Assembly (NCBI GenBank): GCA_015058045.1
Contig: SVDC01000021.1
Coordinates: forward strand, 1 to 62,843
From: Cellulosilyticum sp.
GTDB taxonomy: Bacteria > Bacillota > Clostridia > Lachnospirales > Cellulosilyticaceae
Length of the DNA stretch: 62,843 nucleotides
Direction: 5' to 3'
In this document: piece after piece, positions 17,655-26,453 of the stretch
How the letters are laid out: every line of letters begins with the position of its first letter
Numbering within the stretch: the first letter of the stretch is position 1
The notes under the pieces: model-generated
What the model was told of the DNA's origin: nothing
Database searches by the model: none
The model's input: only the letters and a program-made list of their open reading frames with translations
Position numbers and translations under genes: made by a program

Positions 17655-17710
17655 TTTCTAAACTATCAGTTTAATATTCAGACTCACATTTCACTTAGGA
17701 GGTTACGCTC

Positions 17711-18364
17711 ATGGCAGACTCAAAAAAAGAAGCTTTATCCCTTTTTCATAGACAAAATATCTTAAAAGCCTCAGAAAGTCTCTTCTTGGAAAAAGGGTTC
17801 GTAAAAACCACCATGGATGATATTGCTAAGGCTGCCCATTACAGTAAGGCAACACTTTATGTTTATTTCAAAAGCAAGGAAGAAATTCTAAATCATCTTA
17901 CACTAGAAAGTATGAAAATGCTTTATAGTCATCTACATGAAGCCTTAATAAAGGAAACTGATTTCTTTGCACGCTACAGGGCAATTTGTTGTGAACTTGT
18001 AGATTATAGTCAGACTGCTCCTTTGTATTTTGAAATAGTCACAAGTGATATCAATGTAGATATTCATAATCCTGAAACGCCTGCTATCTTTAAAGAAATC
18101 TATGAAGTAGGTGAGCAAATCGACCTAGAACTTGCAAACTTCCTAACAGAGGCCATTAAAGCTGGCTATGTTAAAGAAGATCTGCCTATTCTTCCTACAA
18201 TCTTTTGGTTTTGGGGCAGCTTAGTCGGCATCATTCGAATTGCTTGTCAAAAACAAATGTATATTACTAAAGCTATGGATTTAACCCAAAAAGCTTTTCT
18301 AGACTATAGTTTTAAAACACTTTTACAATCTATCTTAAAGGAGGATATTGCTAATGCCTACTAA
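17711..18364 (+). CDS. TetR-family transcriptional regulator
   Basis: 217 aa. The N-terminal helix-turn-helix is standard (residues 12-60: ILKASESLFLEKGF, TTMDDIAKAAHYSKATLYVYF, KSKEEIL). The C-terminal ligand domain is of the kind seen with many Firmicute regulators that control a flavoprotein gene. Ribosome site TAGGAGGTTACGCTC precedes the ATG. The downstream flavoprotein gene starts inside its last codons, so they form an operon and the regulator probably controls both. Confidence 0.88.
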   Translation: MADSKKEALSLFHRQNILKASESLFLEKGFVKTTMDDIAKAAHYSKATLYVYFKSKEEILNHLTLESMKMLYSHLHEALIKETDFFARYRAICCELVDYSQTAPLYFEIVTSDINVDIHNPETPAIFKEIYEVGEQIDLELANFLTEAIKAGYVKEDLPILPTIFWFWGSLVGIIRIACQKQMYITKAMDLTQKAFLDYSFKTLLQSILKEDIANAY

Positions 18365-18938
18365 AAAAATGCTTGCTATTCTTGCTTCACCCCGAAAAAA
18401 AGGTAGCCTTGCTACAATGCTGAATCACGCTATGGAAACAGCCAAGAGCAAAGGCTACGAAGTTCACTTTATTTCTCTTTATGATAAAAACATTCAATAT
18501 TGTAACGGCTGTATGCGTTGTAGACAAACAGGTTCTTGTCACATAAAAGATGACCTTAAAGCCATTGAAGAGCTTCTTAAAACTTGTGATATAACGGTTA
18601 TGGCTGCCCCAACCTACTTTGCCAACATTCCTGCCGTTGCTAAAAATCTCTTTGATCGACTAGCTGGTGTGATTATGGATGATAATGAACATATGATTCC
18701 TAAACCACTTCTTTCTAAATCTCATGGTTATCTCCTGATGACTACCTGCTCAACACCTTTTCCATTTGACCGAATAGCTGGTCAAAGCACTGGTACTTTA
18801 AAAGCCATGAAAGAATTCTTTAAAACCTCTGGTATGCATCATCTCGGTAATATTACCTATGCAGGTACTAAAGACAAAACTGAAGTTCCCACTAGCATTT
18901 TAAATAAAATAGCACGCAAGATTCCAAATGCCCTCTAA
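18354..18938 (+). CDS. Iron-sulfur flavoprotein / FMN-dependent reductase
   Basis: 195-aa flavodoxin-like protein: FMN-binding ASPRKKGSLA loop near the start and the APTYFANIPA segment. Cysteines 50, 53, 56 and 62 form C-x2-C-x2-C-x5-C, the compact cluster motif of archaeal and clostridial iron-sulfur flavoproteins (Isf), so a 4Fe-4S cluster beside FMN is likely. Isf proteins transfer electrons and can reduce oxygen or peroxide. The ATG at 18354 follows AAAGGAGG by nine bases; an upstream TTG is less likely. It overlaps the TetR gene by 11 bp. Confidence 0.8.
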   Translation: MPTKKMLAILASPRKKGSLATMLNHAMETAKSKGYEVHFISLYDKNIQYCNGCMRCRQTGSCHIKDDLKAIEELLKTCDITVMAAPTYFANIPAVAKNLFDRLAGVIMDDNEHMIPKPLLSKSHGYLLMTTCSTPFPFDRIAGQSTGTLKAMKEFFKTSGMHHLGNITYAGTKDKTEVPTSILNKIARKIPNAL

Positions 18939-18981
18939 AGGAAAAATTGATGAGGACCTATTCAAAACTTAATAAATTTCA

Positions 18982-19329
18982 TCATTTGAAAAAGACTTGA
19001 ATCAGCACCATATAAAGTGCTGTTCCTCCTGCGATACTAAGTAGCGTATTATTCTTCCACTTATAGAGTACTATAATGCACAGTATGGCAATCCCCGTAG
19101 GAATACAAGAAGCTTTACCTGTTAAAATGCCACTAAAAGTCGTATTTCTTAAACAATACACTACTAAAAGGCCAATCATAGCATAAGGTAAGACTTTACC
19201 CAGATAATGAATATACTTAGGTACTTTTTTACCCTCTGGAAATAAGATAAAAGGTAAACTTCTAGTGAGGAATGTTCCAGCTGCAATCACTAAGATGATA
19301 AGGATTGTTTCTTTTGTAGATAGATACAT
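18982..19329 (-). CDS. azlD: AzlD-family branched-chain amino acid exporter subunit
   Basis: 115 aa with about four hydrophobic helices. The motif LVIAAGTFLTRSLPFILFP near the start and YLGKVLPYAMIGLLVVYCL are the standard AzlD pattern. With AzlC it forms a membrane exporter of branched-chain amino acids and analogues such as 4-azaleucine. Ribosome site GGAGAGAAAAAGGC precedes the ATG. It overlaps the end of azlC by 40 bp, so expression is coupled. Confidence 0.9.
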   Translation of the reverse strand: MYLSTKETILIILVIAAGTFLTRSLPFILFPEGKKVPKYIHYLGKVLPYAMIGLLVVYCLRNTTFSGILTGKASCIPTGIAILCIIVLYKWKNNTLLSIAGGTALYMVLIQVFFK

Positions 19330-20024
19330 GCCTTTTTCTCTCCTTCCAGTTTACCTCTTCCTATAGTAAGTACTACAAGTAGCATACACATAGCTGGTAT
19401 AATAAAGTTTTCCGTTCCAAAAATCATAATGCTTACGATTGAGCATCCTACTCCAATTAAAGCAGGTATACGATTTTTCTGTTCTTTCCAACCATCCAAG
19501 AAAATGACTACAAATAAAGCTGTTAAAGCAAAATCAATGCCCTCTGTATTAAACATAATAAAATTGCCTAAAAGTCCACCCAATAAACTACTAAAAGCCC
19601 ATACTAAATAGTTAATAAGTGAAATAAAGAAATAAAACCATCCCTCATCCACCCCTTCAGGCGGAGTGGTACTACAATTAATAGAGAAGGTCTCATCACA
19701 TAACCAATAGATTAAGAAAAACTTTAACTTCCCTTTTCCACTATATTTTTTTAGTAATGACAAGCCATAGAATAAATGCCTTGCATTGACCATTAATGCC
19801 ATTATAAAAGCATGGACTGGATCAAAACTCACACACAGTAGTCCAATTGCCACAAACTGCATACTCCCACAAAACGCAATCAAACTCATTAAAAAGGACC
19901 AAATCGCCCCATATCCATTAGCACTCATTAAGACACCATATGCCACTCCCAAACATAAAAAACCTGTAATAACAGGTATGGTATGAGGTAATGCCGCCTT
20001 TAAAGCTTTAACCTGCTTCTCCAT
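19290..20024 (-). CDS. azlC: AzlC-family branched-chain amino acid exporter subunit
   Basis: 244 aa, large subunit of the AzlCD exporter. It has the family start ALPHTIPVITGFLCLGVAYG, the FCGSMQFVAIGLL region and MVNARHLFYGLSL. I start it at ATG 20024, 8 nt after GGAGG; a TTG at 20039 lies inside that site. The C-terminus runs on through the azlD start with a basic tail (KKACIYLQKKQSLSS), a little longer than usual. A promoter with a palindrome over its -35 box lies upstream. Confidence 0.92.
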   Translation of the reverse strand: MEKQVKALKAALPHTIPVITGFLCLGVAYGVLMSANGYGAIWSFLMSLIAFCGSMQFVAIGLLCVSFDPVHAFIMALMVNARHLFYGLSLLKKYSGKGKLKFFLIYWLCDETFSINCSTTPPEGVDEGWFYFFISLINYLVWAFSSLLGGLLGNFIMFNTEGIDFALTALFVVIFLDGWKEQKNRIPALIGVGCSIVSIMIFGTENFIIPAMCMLLVVLTIGRGKLEGEKKACIYLQKKQSLSS

Positions 20025-20062
20025 CTTCCTCTCCTCCAAAATGATATTATTTGATTTTTCAA

Positions 20063-20115
20063 ATTATATCATTGGTATTTCAACCATACAATCTTAAAAT
20101 TGTATGCCATACAAT
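20063..20115 (-). promoter_or_regulatory. azlCD promoter with palindromic operator
   Basis: Minus-strand promoter TTGTAT (20086-20091), N17, TATAAT (20063-20068). Three copies of an 8-mer overlap it: CATACAAT (20085-20092), ATTGTATG (20099-20106), CATACAAT (20108-20115). They make a perfect 17-bp palindrome ATTGTATGCCATACAAT at 20099-20115 next to the -35 box, with the third copy inside it. This looks like a GntR- or Lrp-type binding region. Confidence 0.65.
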
Positions 20116-22029
20116 TTAGTGTGAAGAGTGAAAACATTTAATCTCATATAAATTGGCTTCATATGGTCTTAGCATTTTATAAGCGTCTTTATAATTGGAC
20201 ATCACCAATTGATAATCCGTTACTGGACGTTTTCTTTTAATAGCATGCCGACTCAAATTACATTCCACATAATAACACTGCCCATTATAATTTCTAAAGT
20301 AGGTAAACAAATCTTTTACCTTTTCATCCACTACTTGAAAGTCTCCATAAACCAATGTCAGACTCTTCTTCCTCAAAGCAATTAACCTTTTATAGCAGGT
20401 ATAAATAGAGTCTTCATCTTTTACTTCAACCTCGGCGTTATAAGACTTATAATCTTTATCCATTCCAATCCAAGGCGTTCCTGATGTAAAGCCGCCATGC
20501 TTCTCATTAGACCAAGGCATTGGGGTTCTGGCATGATCCCGACTTCCACTTAGGATAATTTCCATGGCTTCCTCTTTACTCTTTTCCTTAATGAGCTCCT
20601 GATACAAATTAATACTTTCAATATCTCTAAAGTCTTCAATTTCCTTAAAGTCTTTATTAATCAGCCCTAATTCCTGCCCTTGAAAAATAAAAGGTGTTCC
20701 CTTTAAAGTAAGCTGAATCATCCCAAGTAATTTACCTAAGACCAAACGATATTCTGGCCTAGAATCTACCTTAGAAATCATACGTGGGTTATCATGATTT
20801 TCAATAAATAAAGCTTGCCAGCAATGATTACCATAAGCTCTTATGGTTTTAATCCATATTTCTTTTAAATAGTTTAAATCATAGCGATAAACATCATAGC
20901 GTTTATGCCCTGGTGCTTCTAAATGATCAAAAGAAAAGGTCATATCTAGTTCTTTACGCCCTGTGGCAATCAGTTGCTTACTCATTTCTATTCCTACACC
21001 TGGTGTTTCTCCAACCGTAAAAGCATCAAAATGGGCAACTGTCTCCTCTCTCATCTCTCTTAAATAGTCATGGAGCTTAGGTCCATAAAAATAATGCTCT
21101 ACACCACCAAAATCCATCATTTTTTTGATAGACTCATTCCCATCAGGTAACCCTTCTTTTTTAGAAATATAGTTAATGACATCTAGTCTAAAACCATCTA
21201 TCCCTTTTTCTAACCACCAATTAATCATGGTATATAGTTCTTGTCTCATCTTTGGATTTTCCCAATTTAAATCCATTTGTTTTTTAGAAAATAGATGAAG
21301 TGCCCATTCGTCTATTTCTTTGTAGTAAGTCCATGCTGATCCGCTAAAATAAGAAGTCCAATTATTAGGGGGCTGATCTGGACTTTTAGATTTGGCAAAG
21401 TGATAATAGTCCTTATAAGGTGAATTTTCTTCTGTAAGTGCTGATTGAAACCATGGATGCTCATCTGAAGTATGGTTAAGTACCAAATCCATAATCAGTT
21501 TCATCCCACGCTTATGTACTGCTTTTAGTAACTGGTCAAAATCCTCCATGGTTCCAAATTCCTGCATAATCTTATAATAATCCCTAATATCATAGCCATT
21601 ATCATCATTAGGTGAATCATAGATGGGCGATAGCCATAATACCTCTACGCCCAAATCTTCTAGGTAATCCAGTTTCTCTATAATGCCTCGAAGATCTCCA
21701 ATACCATCTCCATTAGAATCCTTAAAGCTCCTTGGGTAAATCTGATAAACTACTTTTTCTTTCCACCATTTGGGGTTAATAGGCTCCATAACTGCTTTCA
21801 CAGGCTCTTCTGCACTATTTAATAAGGCTAAGAAAGTATCAAAAAATCCCTCATCCAAAACATTCTTTACCAGTTTCTTCACTGTTCCTAGCCTTAGATT
21901 GCCTACAACCGGATTGGTTATCCATACTGGACTTTTTCCCATCTGTAGTAAAAGCTTATTGATAATATCCTTCCCAATAGGATTTGCATAGACTTCTTTT
22001 ACCTTACTTTGCAAGTTTAATGCCTTCAT
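20116..22029 (-). CDS. GH13 alpha-glucosidase (oligo-1,6-glucosidase type) with an N-terminal extension
   Basis: 637 aa, no signal peptide, so cytoplasmic. The (beta/alpha)8 enzyme begins near residue 88 (WWKEKVVYQIYPRSF). Catalytic residues are Asp283 in GFRLDVIN, Glu341 in TVGETPG and Asp413 in FIENHDNPRM. The residue after the nucleophile is Val, as in enzymes preferring alpha-1,6 bonds, where alpha-1,4 enzymes usually carry Ala or Thr. About 85 residues of mixed helical sequence precede the catalytic domain (PIGKDIINKLLLQMG, PVVGNLRLGTVKKL) and are not part of standard oligo-1,6-glucosidases. Start ATG 22029 has GGGGG upstream. The glycerate kinase gene lies 75 bp before it. Confidence 0.85.
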   Translation of the reverse strand: MKALNLQSKVKEVYANPIGKDIINKLLLQMGKSPVWITNPVVGNLRLGTVKKLVKNVLDEGFFDTFLALLNSAEEPVKAVMEPINPKWWKEKVVYQIYPRSFKDSNGDGIGDLRGIIEKLDYLEDLGVEVLWLSPIYDSPNDDNGYDIRDYYKIMQEFGTMEDFDQLLKAVHKRGMKLIMDLVLNHTSDEHPWFQSALTEENSPYKDYYHFAKSKSPDQPPNNWTSYFSGSAWTYYKEIDEWALHLFSKKQMDLNWENPKMRQELYTMINWWLEKGIDGFRLDVINYISKKEGLPDGNESIKKMMDFGGVEHYFYGPKLHDYLREMREETVAHFDAFTVGETPGVGIEMSKQLIATGRKELDMTFSFDHLEAPGHKRYDVYRYDLNYLKEIWIKTIRAYGNHCWQALFIENHDNPRMISKVDSRPEYRLVLGKLLGMIQLTLKGTPFIFQGQELGLINKDFKEIEDFRDIESINLYQELIKEKSKEEAMEIILSGSRDHARTPMPWSNEKHGGFTSGTPWIGMDKDYKSYNAEVEVKDEDSIYTCYKRLIALRKKSLTLVYGDFQVVDEKVKDLFTYFRNYNGQCYYVECNLSRHAIKRKRPVTDYQLVMSNYKDAYKMLRPYEANLYEIKCFHSSH

Positions 22030-22104
22030 CACTTTGCCCCCAATCATTTTGATACTGCTACTCTTCTCACTATACCCTGTTTATAAATACTATTCTTGAT
22101 GCCT

Positions 22105-23268
22105 TTAGGAATGATCTGCTAATACCAATAACAACCGACAAACATTTTCCACTGTTCTTGCCATATGTTCTTTCCCCTTAGCAATTGCCTCATCCAAGGT
22201 CATCGCTGATGGTGTGATGCCTAAAATTGCAGATACACCCATTTCATATAATACCCGACTTTCTTCAGTGACTCTTCCGCCTATAGCAATCACCGGAATG
22301 CCCATCTGCTTAGCTGCCTTTGCTACACCTGTTATCGTTTTTCCATATTGTGTTTGCTCATCGATACTGCCTTCTCCTGTAAAAACAACGCTTGCCCCTT
22401 TAAGCTTTTCTTCTAAGCCTGCATATTTCACCACAAGATCTATGCCTGGTACAAGCTGCCCTTCACAAAAGCCAGCTAATGCTGCTCCCAAACCACCTGC
22501 AGCGCCTGCTCCTTTTAAATGATGAATCTCTCTCCCCAATATATGCGATGTGACCTCTGCAAAATGACTTAGTGCATCTTCTAATAGAATAATCATCTCC
22601 TTTGTTGCCCCCTTTTGTTTAGCAAATACATAGCTTGCTCCATTAGGGCCCGTTAAGGGATTAGTTACATCACAAGCAACTTCAATATTCACCTTACTTA
22701 ATCGCTTGTCCATTTGACTTAAATCAATTCGCTCTATCTTGCCTACCTCAAGTCCACCAAAGCCTATTTCCTTCCCTTCTTTATCTTGAAAAGAAGCCCC
22801 TAGTGCCTGCAACATTCCCACACCTGCATCATTGGTTGCACTCCCCCCTATAGCAATCATGAGTCTGCTTACTTTCCTATCTAATGCTGCCTTAATCAAC
22901 TCTCCTACACCATAAGTGGTTGTTATCAGTGGATTACGTTTCTCCATAGGCACTAAAGCAAGGCCTGCTGCCTCCGCCGTTTCAATAACAGCTGTTTGAC
23001 CATCTCCTAAAACCCCATATCTAGCTAATACACTTTTTCCTAAGGGTCCTGTCACCTCTTTATAAAACACTTCTCCCTTAGTGGCATCTACTAAAGCCTG
23101 TAATGTCCCTTCTCCTCCATCTGCCATAGGCACATGAATACACTCTGCCCTTGGATAAATACGTCTAATACCTTCTTCCATTGCCTGACACACTTCTTTA
23201 GCACTCATACTCTCCTTAAAAGAGTCTGGTGCCAATACAAACTTTTCTGCCTTCACTATTTGATTCAT
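22105..23268 (-). CDS. Glycerate kinase, type I (GarK/GlxK family)
   Basis: 387 aa. Starts KFVLAPDSFKESMSAKEV, then VPMADGGEGT, IGGSATNDAGVGMLQALG, HLKGAGAAGGLGAAL and FTGEGSIDEQTQYGK, the complete family pattern. It phosphorylates glycerate to 2-phosphoglycerate or 3-phosphoglycerate, feeding glycolysis. I start it at ATG 23268 with AAGGAA upstream; a GTG three codons earlier is too close to the site. It is on the same strand as the glucosidase gene 75 bp downstream, possibly co-transcribed. Confidence 0.93.
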   Translation of the reverse strand: MNQIVKAEKFVLAPDSFKESMSAKEVCQAMEEGIRRIYPRAECIHVPMADGGEGTLQALVDATKGEVFYKEVTGPLGKSVLARYGVLGDGQTAVIETAEAAGLALVPMEKRNPLITTTYGVGELIKAALDRKVSRLMIAIGGSATNDAGVGMLQALGASFQDKEGKEIGFGGLEVGKIERIDLSQMDKRLSKVNIEVACDVTNPLTGPNGASYVFAKQKGATKEMIILLEDALSHFAEVTSHILGREIHHLKGAGAAGGLGAALAGFCEGQLVPGIDLVVKYAGLEEKLKGASVVFTGEGSIDEQTQYGKTITGVAKAAKQMGIPVIAIGGRVTEESRVLYEMGVSAILGITPSAMTLDEAIAKGKEHMARTVENVCRLLLVLADHS

Positions 23269-23492
23269 CCCACTCACTTCCTTTTCTCCCCTTCAAAATC
23301 TTTATCCAGCTCCTCTTATTGTAATGTTCTTTCTTTATCTTATCATCTATCTATCCATTCATTTCTTTTTTCATTTAGAGAAAGGTTAGAATTTTTTAAT
23401 TTCCATATTATGTATTTTGTATATTTTATCCATTATAAGTCAATCCTATTTCTGATATAATATTTTAAAATTTACAGAAATTAGGTGGTAGC

Positions 23493-23855
23493 ATGTTTCA
23501 CCCTAGAAACTTTTTGCAGTTTTTACGTAAAACAAGTTTGATTATACTACTTACTCTTTCTATTATTATGTTCCTTCACATATTGATTGTTACACTGGGG
23601 ACAAGTCTTATGCTCTGGCATACAGATTCTACCCCATTTGATATGGCTCTTTTAGTCTTTTTATATTACGTCATTCCTTTAATTGCTTTTCTTTCTTTTT
23701 ATCTTTTTATTTCTAAACTCGTTCAACTAGATCACCACTGTACTTCCTCTAAATCCAATAAATCACGTCATACTCATAAGTCTCGCTTAGCAAAACGCTC
23801 CAAAGATGCCACTTCTTATGTGCCTTATCATACAGTACGTCGTAAACAAACATAA
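23493..23855 (+). CDS. Small two-helix membrane protein with basic tail
   Basis: 120 aa. Two hydrophobic helices (about residues 15-40 and 50-74) are followed by a strongly basic, Ser- and His-rich tail (from KSNKSRHTHKSRLAKRS) that should lie in the cytoplasm. It begins after AGGTGGTAGC. I do not recognise the family. It stands alone and is convergent with the cold-shock gene. A basic tail could contact nucleic acid or phospholipid, but nothing shows this. Confidence 0.55.
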   Translation: MFHPRNFLQFLRKTSLIILLTLSIIMFLHILIVTLGTSLMLWHTDSTPFDMALLVFLYYVIPLIAFLSFYLFISKLVQLDHHCTSSKSNKSRHTHKSRLAKRSKDATSYVPYHTVRRKQT

Positions 23856-23869
23856 ATGCACATAAAAAA

Positions 23870-23901
23870 GTGAGCTATGACACAATTGCATCATAACTCA
23901 C
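23870..23901 (-). terminator. Terminator of the cold-shock gene
   Basis: 11-bp stem with one wobble (23870-23880 and 23891-23901) followed by six T on the minus strand; it may also stop the convergent membrane-protein gene. Confidence 0.8.
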
Positions 23902-23922
23902 TCATTAATAGTCAACTTATAA

Positions 23923-24120
23923 TTAAGCTTTAACTACGTTTTCAGCTTGTGGTCCACGGTTACCTTCAACGATATCGAATGTTACTGCTTGACCTTCTTC
24001 TAAAGTTTTGAAACCATCACCTTGGATAGCTGAGAAGTGTACGAATACGTCGTCTCCTTCTTCTCTAGAGATGAAACCAAAACCTTTTTCTGCATTAAAC
24101 CATTTAACTGTACCTGTCAT
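23923..24120 (-). CDS. Cold-shock protein (CspA family)
   Basis: 65-aa single-stranded nucleic acid chaperone. RNP1 is KGFGFISRE and RNP2 is DVFVHFSAI; the start is [20 protein letters not shown] 24120 has AAGGAGGTACCTCAA upstream; a longer reading to 24180 runs into the leader hairpin. The gene has a long leader (about 130 nt) with a strong terminator-like hairpin, described separately. Csp proteins melt RNA hairpins and can act as antiterminators. Confidence 0.95.
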   Translation of the reverse strand: MTGTVKWFNAEKGFGFISREEGDDVFVHFSAIQGDGFKTLEEGQAVTFDIVEGNRGPQAENVVKA

Positions 24121-24172
24121 TTGAGGTACCTCCTTAGTTAAAAAAATATATACGATATATAAACAAAAAAAT

Positions 24173-24287
24173 TCACACATCGCCAGAAATCATATACTTA
24201 TATAATCTCTGGCGATGTGTGAAAGTTATATACATATATCATATCGTAGTATAGTTTATTATACGCTATCTAATATACTTTTGTCAA
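24173..24287 (-). promoter_or_regulatory. csp promoter and leader attenuator hairpin
   Basis: Promoter TTGACA (24282-24287), N18, TATAAT (24258-24263), both boxes perfect, on the minus strand. About 30 nt into the transcript a perfect 15-bp stem (arms 24173-24187 and 24208-24222) is followed by seven T. The csp ATG is 53 nt beyond. I see no second promoter between hairpin and gene, so transcripts must read through a strong intrinsic terminator. Confidence 0.75.
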
Positions 24288-24303
24288 TTCAACTTATATT
24301 TCT

Positions 24304-24762
24304 TTATATTCTTTTAATGTACTCAATTTCATCATCATTTTCATTGTTTAAAGTCAAATCTTTCGTATATCCAAATTTCTCATATAAGTGTTGATTCCCC
24401 ACACTAAATACAGGTGTTGATAAACGCCATATTTTTATTTCAGGATAAGCTTTTTCTACTTCCTGTAATGTTTCATATCCATATCCTCTATTTTGATAAG
24501 TCGGTTCTATCACAAAATCCTCAAACAGCATTGTTCTTTCATCTATTGGAATCAGAAAAAATGCGCCTATAATCTTCTCCTCTAAAATGATTTTATAAGC
24601 TATAAACTGTTTAATAATATATTCTTCAGATCCTACCTCATTATAACCTTTAGGTCCACCATCTCTTCCCAAATAAGTGTTGATTTCTTGATTATAGGCT
24701 CTTATCTTAATATCTGTAATGCTACTTGCATCTTCTAATACAGCTCTTTCGATCTTAATCAT
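24304..24762 (-). CDS. GNAT-family N-acetyltransferase
   Basis: 152 aa with the GNAT fold: IERAVLEDASSITDIKIRAY at the start, a beta strand GAFFLIP, and the acetyl-CoA binding segment YQNRGYGYETLQEVE (the RGxGxx loop reads NRGYGYE). The end LYEKFGYTKDLTL is typical. Substrate unknown. ATG follows GGGGGGAAAATA. No terminator of its own is visible; the csp promoter begins just after its stop. Confidence 0.82.
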   Translation of the reverse strand: MIKIERAVLEDASSITDIKIRAYNQEINTYLGRDGGPKGYNEVGSEEYIIKQFIAYKIILEEKIIGAFFLIPIDERTMLFEDFVIEPTYQNRGYGYETLQEVEKAYPEIKIWRLSTPVFSVGNQHLYEKFGYTKDLTLNNENDDEIEYIKRI

Positions 24763-24939
24763 TATTTTCCCCCCATTATTGTAATTTGTATAGGTACTTA
24801 CCCTTACCTCTTTATCTATACGCTATAAGTAAACCTTACAAGTCTCATATAAATCTCATATAAATTTCATCGACTTCCATATAAATAGAGTCCCTCTCTT
24901 TACCATGCTACCTATATTATTACTCACTCTATTTCATGC

Positions 24940-26361
24940 CTACTGCTTAATTCTTTGAACCAAATGCTTGATTACCTCGTATTGCGCTTTTGGTAACTGC
25001 TTTAAGTATTGGTTTAACCACTTAAACCAATCTTGCTCTGTCTCTACTTCGCTGTAATCATTTTCATCTATTCTCATTAAGTTTAACAACAAGGCAATTT
25101 CTATATCTTCTAGACTTTCATAAAGCTTTACATATTCCTTATCAAAAATACAATCTGCTTCTAAAATGTCCCTCAAATCTTCCACATGCTGAACCTTTTG
25201 TTTAATCCAAAAGATTTTATCCTTTACTACTTGGCTCTCCCTAATCCTTTCAGTTAACGCTTTAAATGTCTCATCTGATAACCTCTCTCCACCTTGATAG
25301 TGTATACTCTGAAGGTCTTCTTGATTGGCTATAGTAAAGATTTTATCTAAAGTCTCCTCTTCAAGTGCTAGTTCAATTCTAGGTACATACTTCTTTAATG
25401 TCTGCATCACATAAAACTGCATTTGGGGACTTCTTAAATCTAAATCCTCCAATAATGTCATGCCTTTTGTCAATAACGCCTCTTCTAACAAATGCGTAGG
25501 TAGTATTTCTATTGTTCTTTCAATACTTCTAAGGTCTTCTTCCTCTAAGATCAGGGTTTCTAAATTTTTTCCTATCATCAGTCTTCCTATAGCATGCATG
25601 AGCACCACTTCATAAATATTAATCAGTAGTTCTCTATACCCTTTATGATATGCCTGAAGTAAAACTTCAATCTCTTCACCTCTAAACTTCCAGCACAGCT
25701 CATGTTCTAATAATGACTTTTCTATATAACCTATCATATAAGTAATGCCATTTTCCTCCATCTTGTCATGACTTAAAGGATAATCTATAGAACCAGGACA
25801 TTCTTGACTTGCAAACTCTGGGGAATAAAATTTAAAAAATGGTGGAATGCCTTCTCCATAAGTATCTCTATATGCCATATTTTCTGTAGGCAGTAATTTA
25901 TTTTTTAATCTTTCATATTGCCCTTTTAAGAAAACCAGTTTCTCTTTTATATAGGTCTGCCCCTCTTCAAATAGCACTTCTATAGGCTTATCTTTCAATA
26001 GAGCTATACTCTCATCAAGGTCCTCTAATACCCATAATCTAAAACCTAATGTAAAATAAATGGATTCTAATAATGCCTTTGCCTTCTCTTCTGTAATGGA
26101 ACTGCTTTTTCCCCTATTAAAAACTTCTATCTGCTTTGTCCAAAGTTGAATGAGCTCTAACTGTATCTGCTGCACTACTTCAGGATGAAGATAACCTTTT
26201 TCTATAATCTCTGCCAATACCTTCTCAAAAAAATGTGTCTCATCTTTATCTACATTTCGAATTTGCTGCTCTTTGATCAGCTCCCCAATATGCTTTTTAG
26301 ACTTTTTACATTCCAATTGTTTTTCTTCTTGCTCCGGTATACTGGATATAATTTGATTCAC
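24940..26361 (-). CDS. Uncharacterised protein, DUF6179-like
   Basis: 473 aa, soluble, mainly helical, no catalytic motif I can name. A central conserved-looking block runs YRDTYGEGIPPFFKFYSPEF, followed by DYPLSHD. It is linked to the 174-aa gene upstream; I recall the two as a conserved clostridial pair annotated DUF6179 and DUF6323 with no known function. Start is GTG 26361, preceded by AAGGAGGAGAAATCA. The gap to the partner is 92 bp on the same strand, so they are probably one operon. Confidence 0.65.
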   Translation of the reverse strand: MNQIISSIPEQEEKQLECKKSKKHIGELIKEQQIRNVDKDETHFFEKVLAEIIEKGYLHPEVVQQIQLELIQLWTKQIEVFNRGKSSSITEEKAKALLESIYFTLGFRLWVLEDLDESIALLKDKPIEVLFEEGQTYIKEKLVFLKGQYERLKNKLLPTENMAYRDTYGEGIPPFFKFYSPEFASQECPGSIDYPLSHDKMEENGITYMIGYIEKSLLEHELCWKFRGEEIEVLLQAYHKGYRELLINIYEVVLMHAIGRLMIGKNLETLILEEEDLRSIERTIEILPTHLLEEALLTKGMTLLEDLDLRSPQMQFYVMQTLKKYVPRIELALEEETLDKIFTIANQEDLQSIHYQGGERLSDETFKALTERIRESQVVKDKIFWIKQKVQHVEDLRDILEADCIFDKEYVKLYESLEDIEIALLLNLMRIDENDYSEVETEQDWFKWLNQYLKQLPKAQYEVIKHLVQRIKQ

Positions 26362-26453
26362 TGATTTCTCCTCCTTTTTTACTTCATGCCAGAATATCTT
26401 TTCTTCTTTTCCTACTCCTTTACCTATTTCTGTTTATACCTCTATCACTTCTT

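Noticed and set aside
23134-23460. Plus-strand open frame antisense to the glycerate kinase start
   Set aside because: T-rich shadow frame with no ribosome site; the kinase gene is certain.
24121-24180. N-terminal extension of the cold-shock protein
   Set aside because: It runs into the leader hairpin; the family start MTGTVKWFN has a perfect ribosome site.
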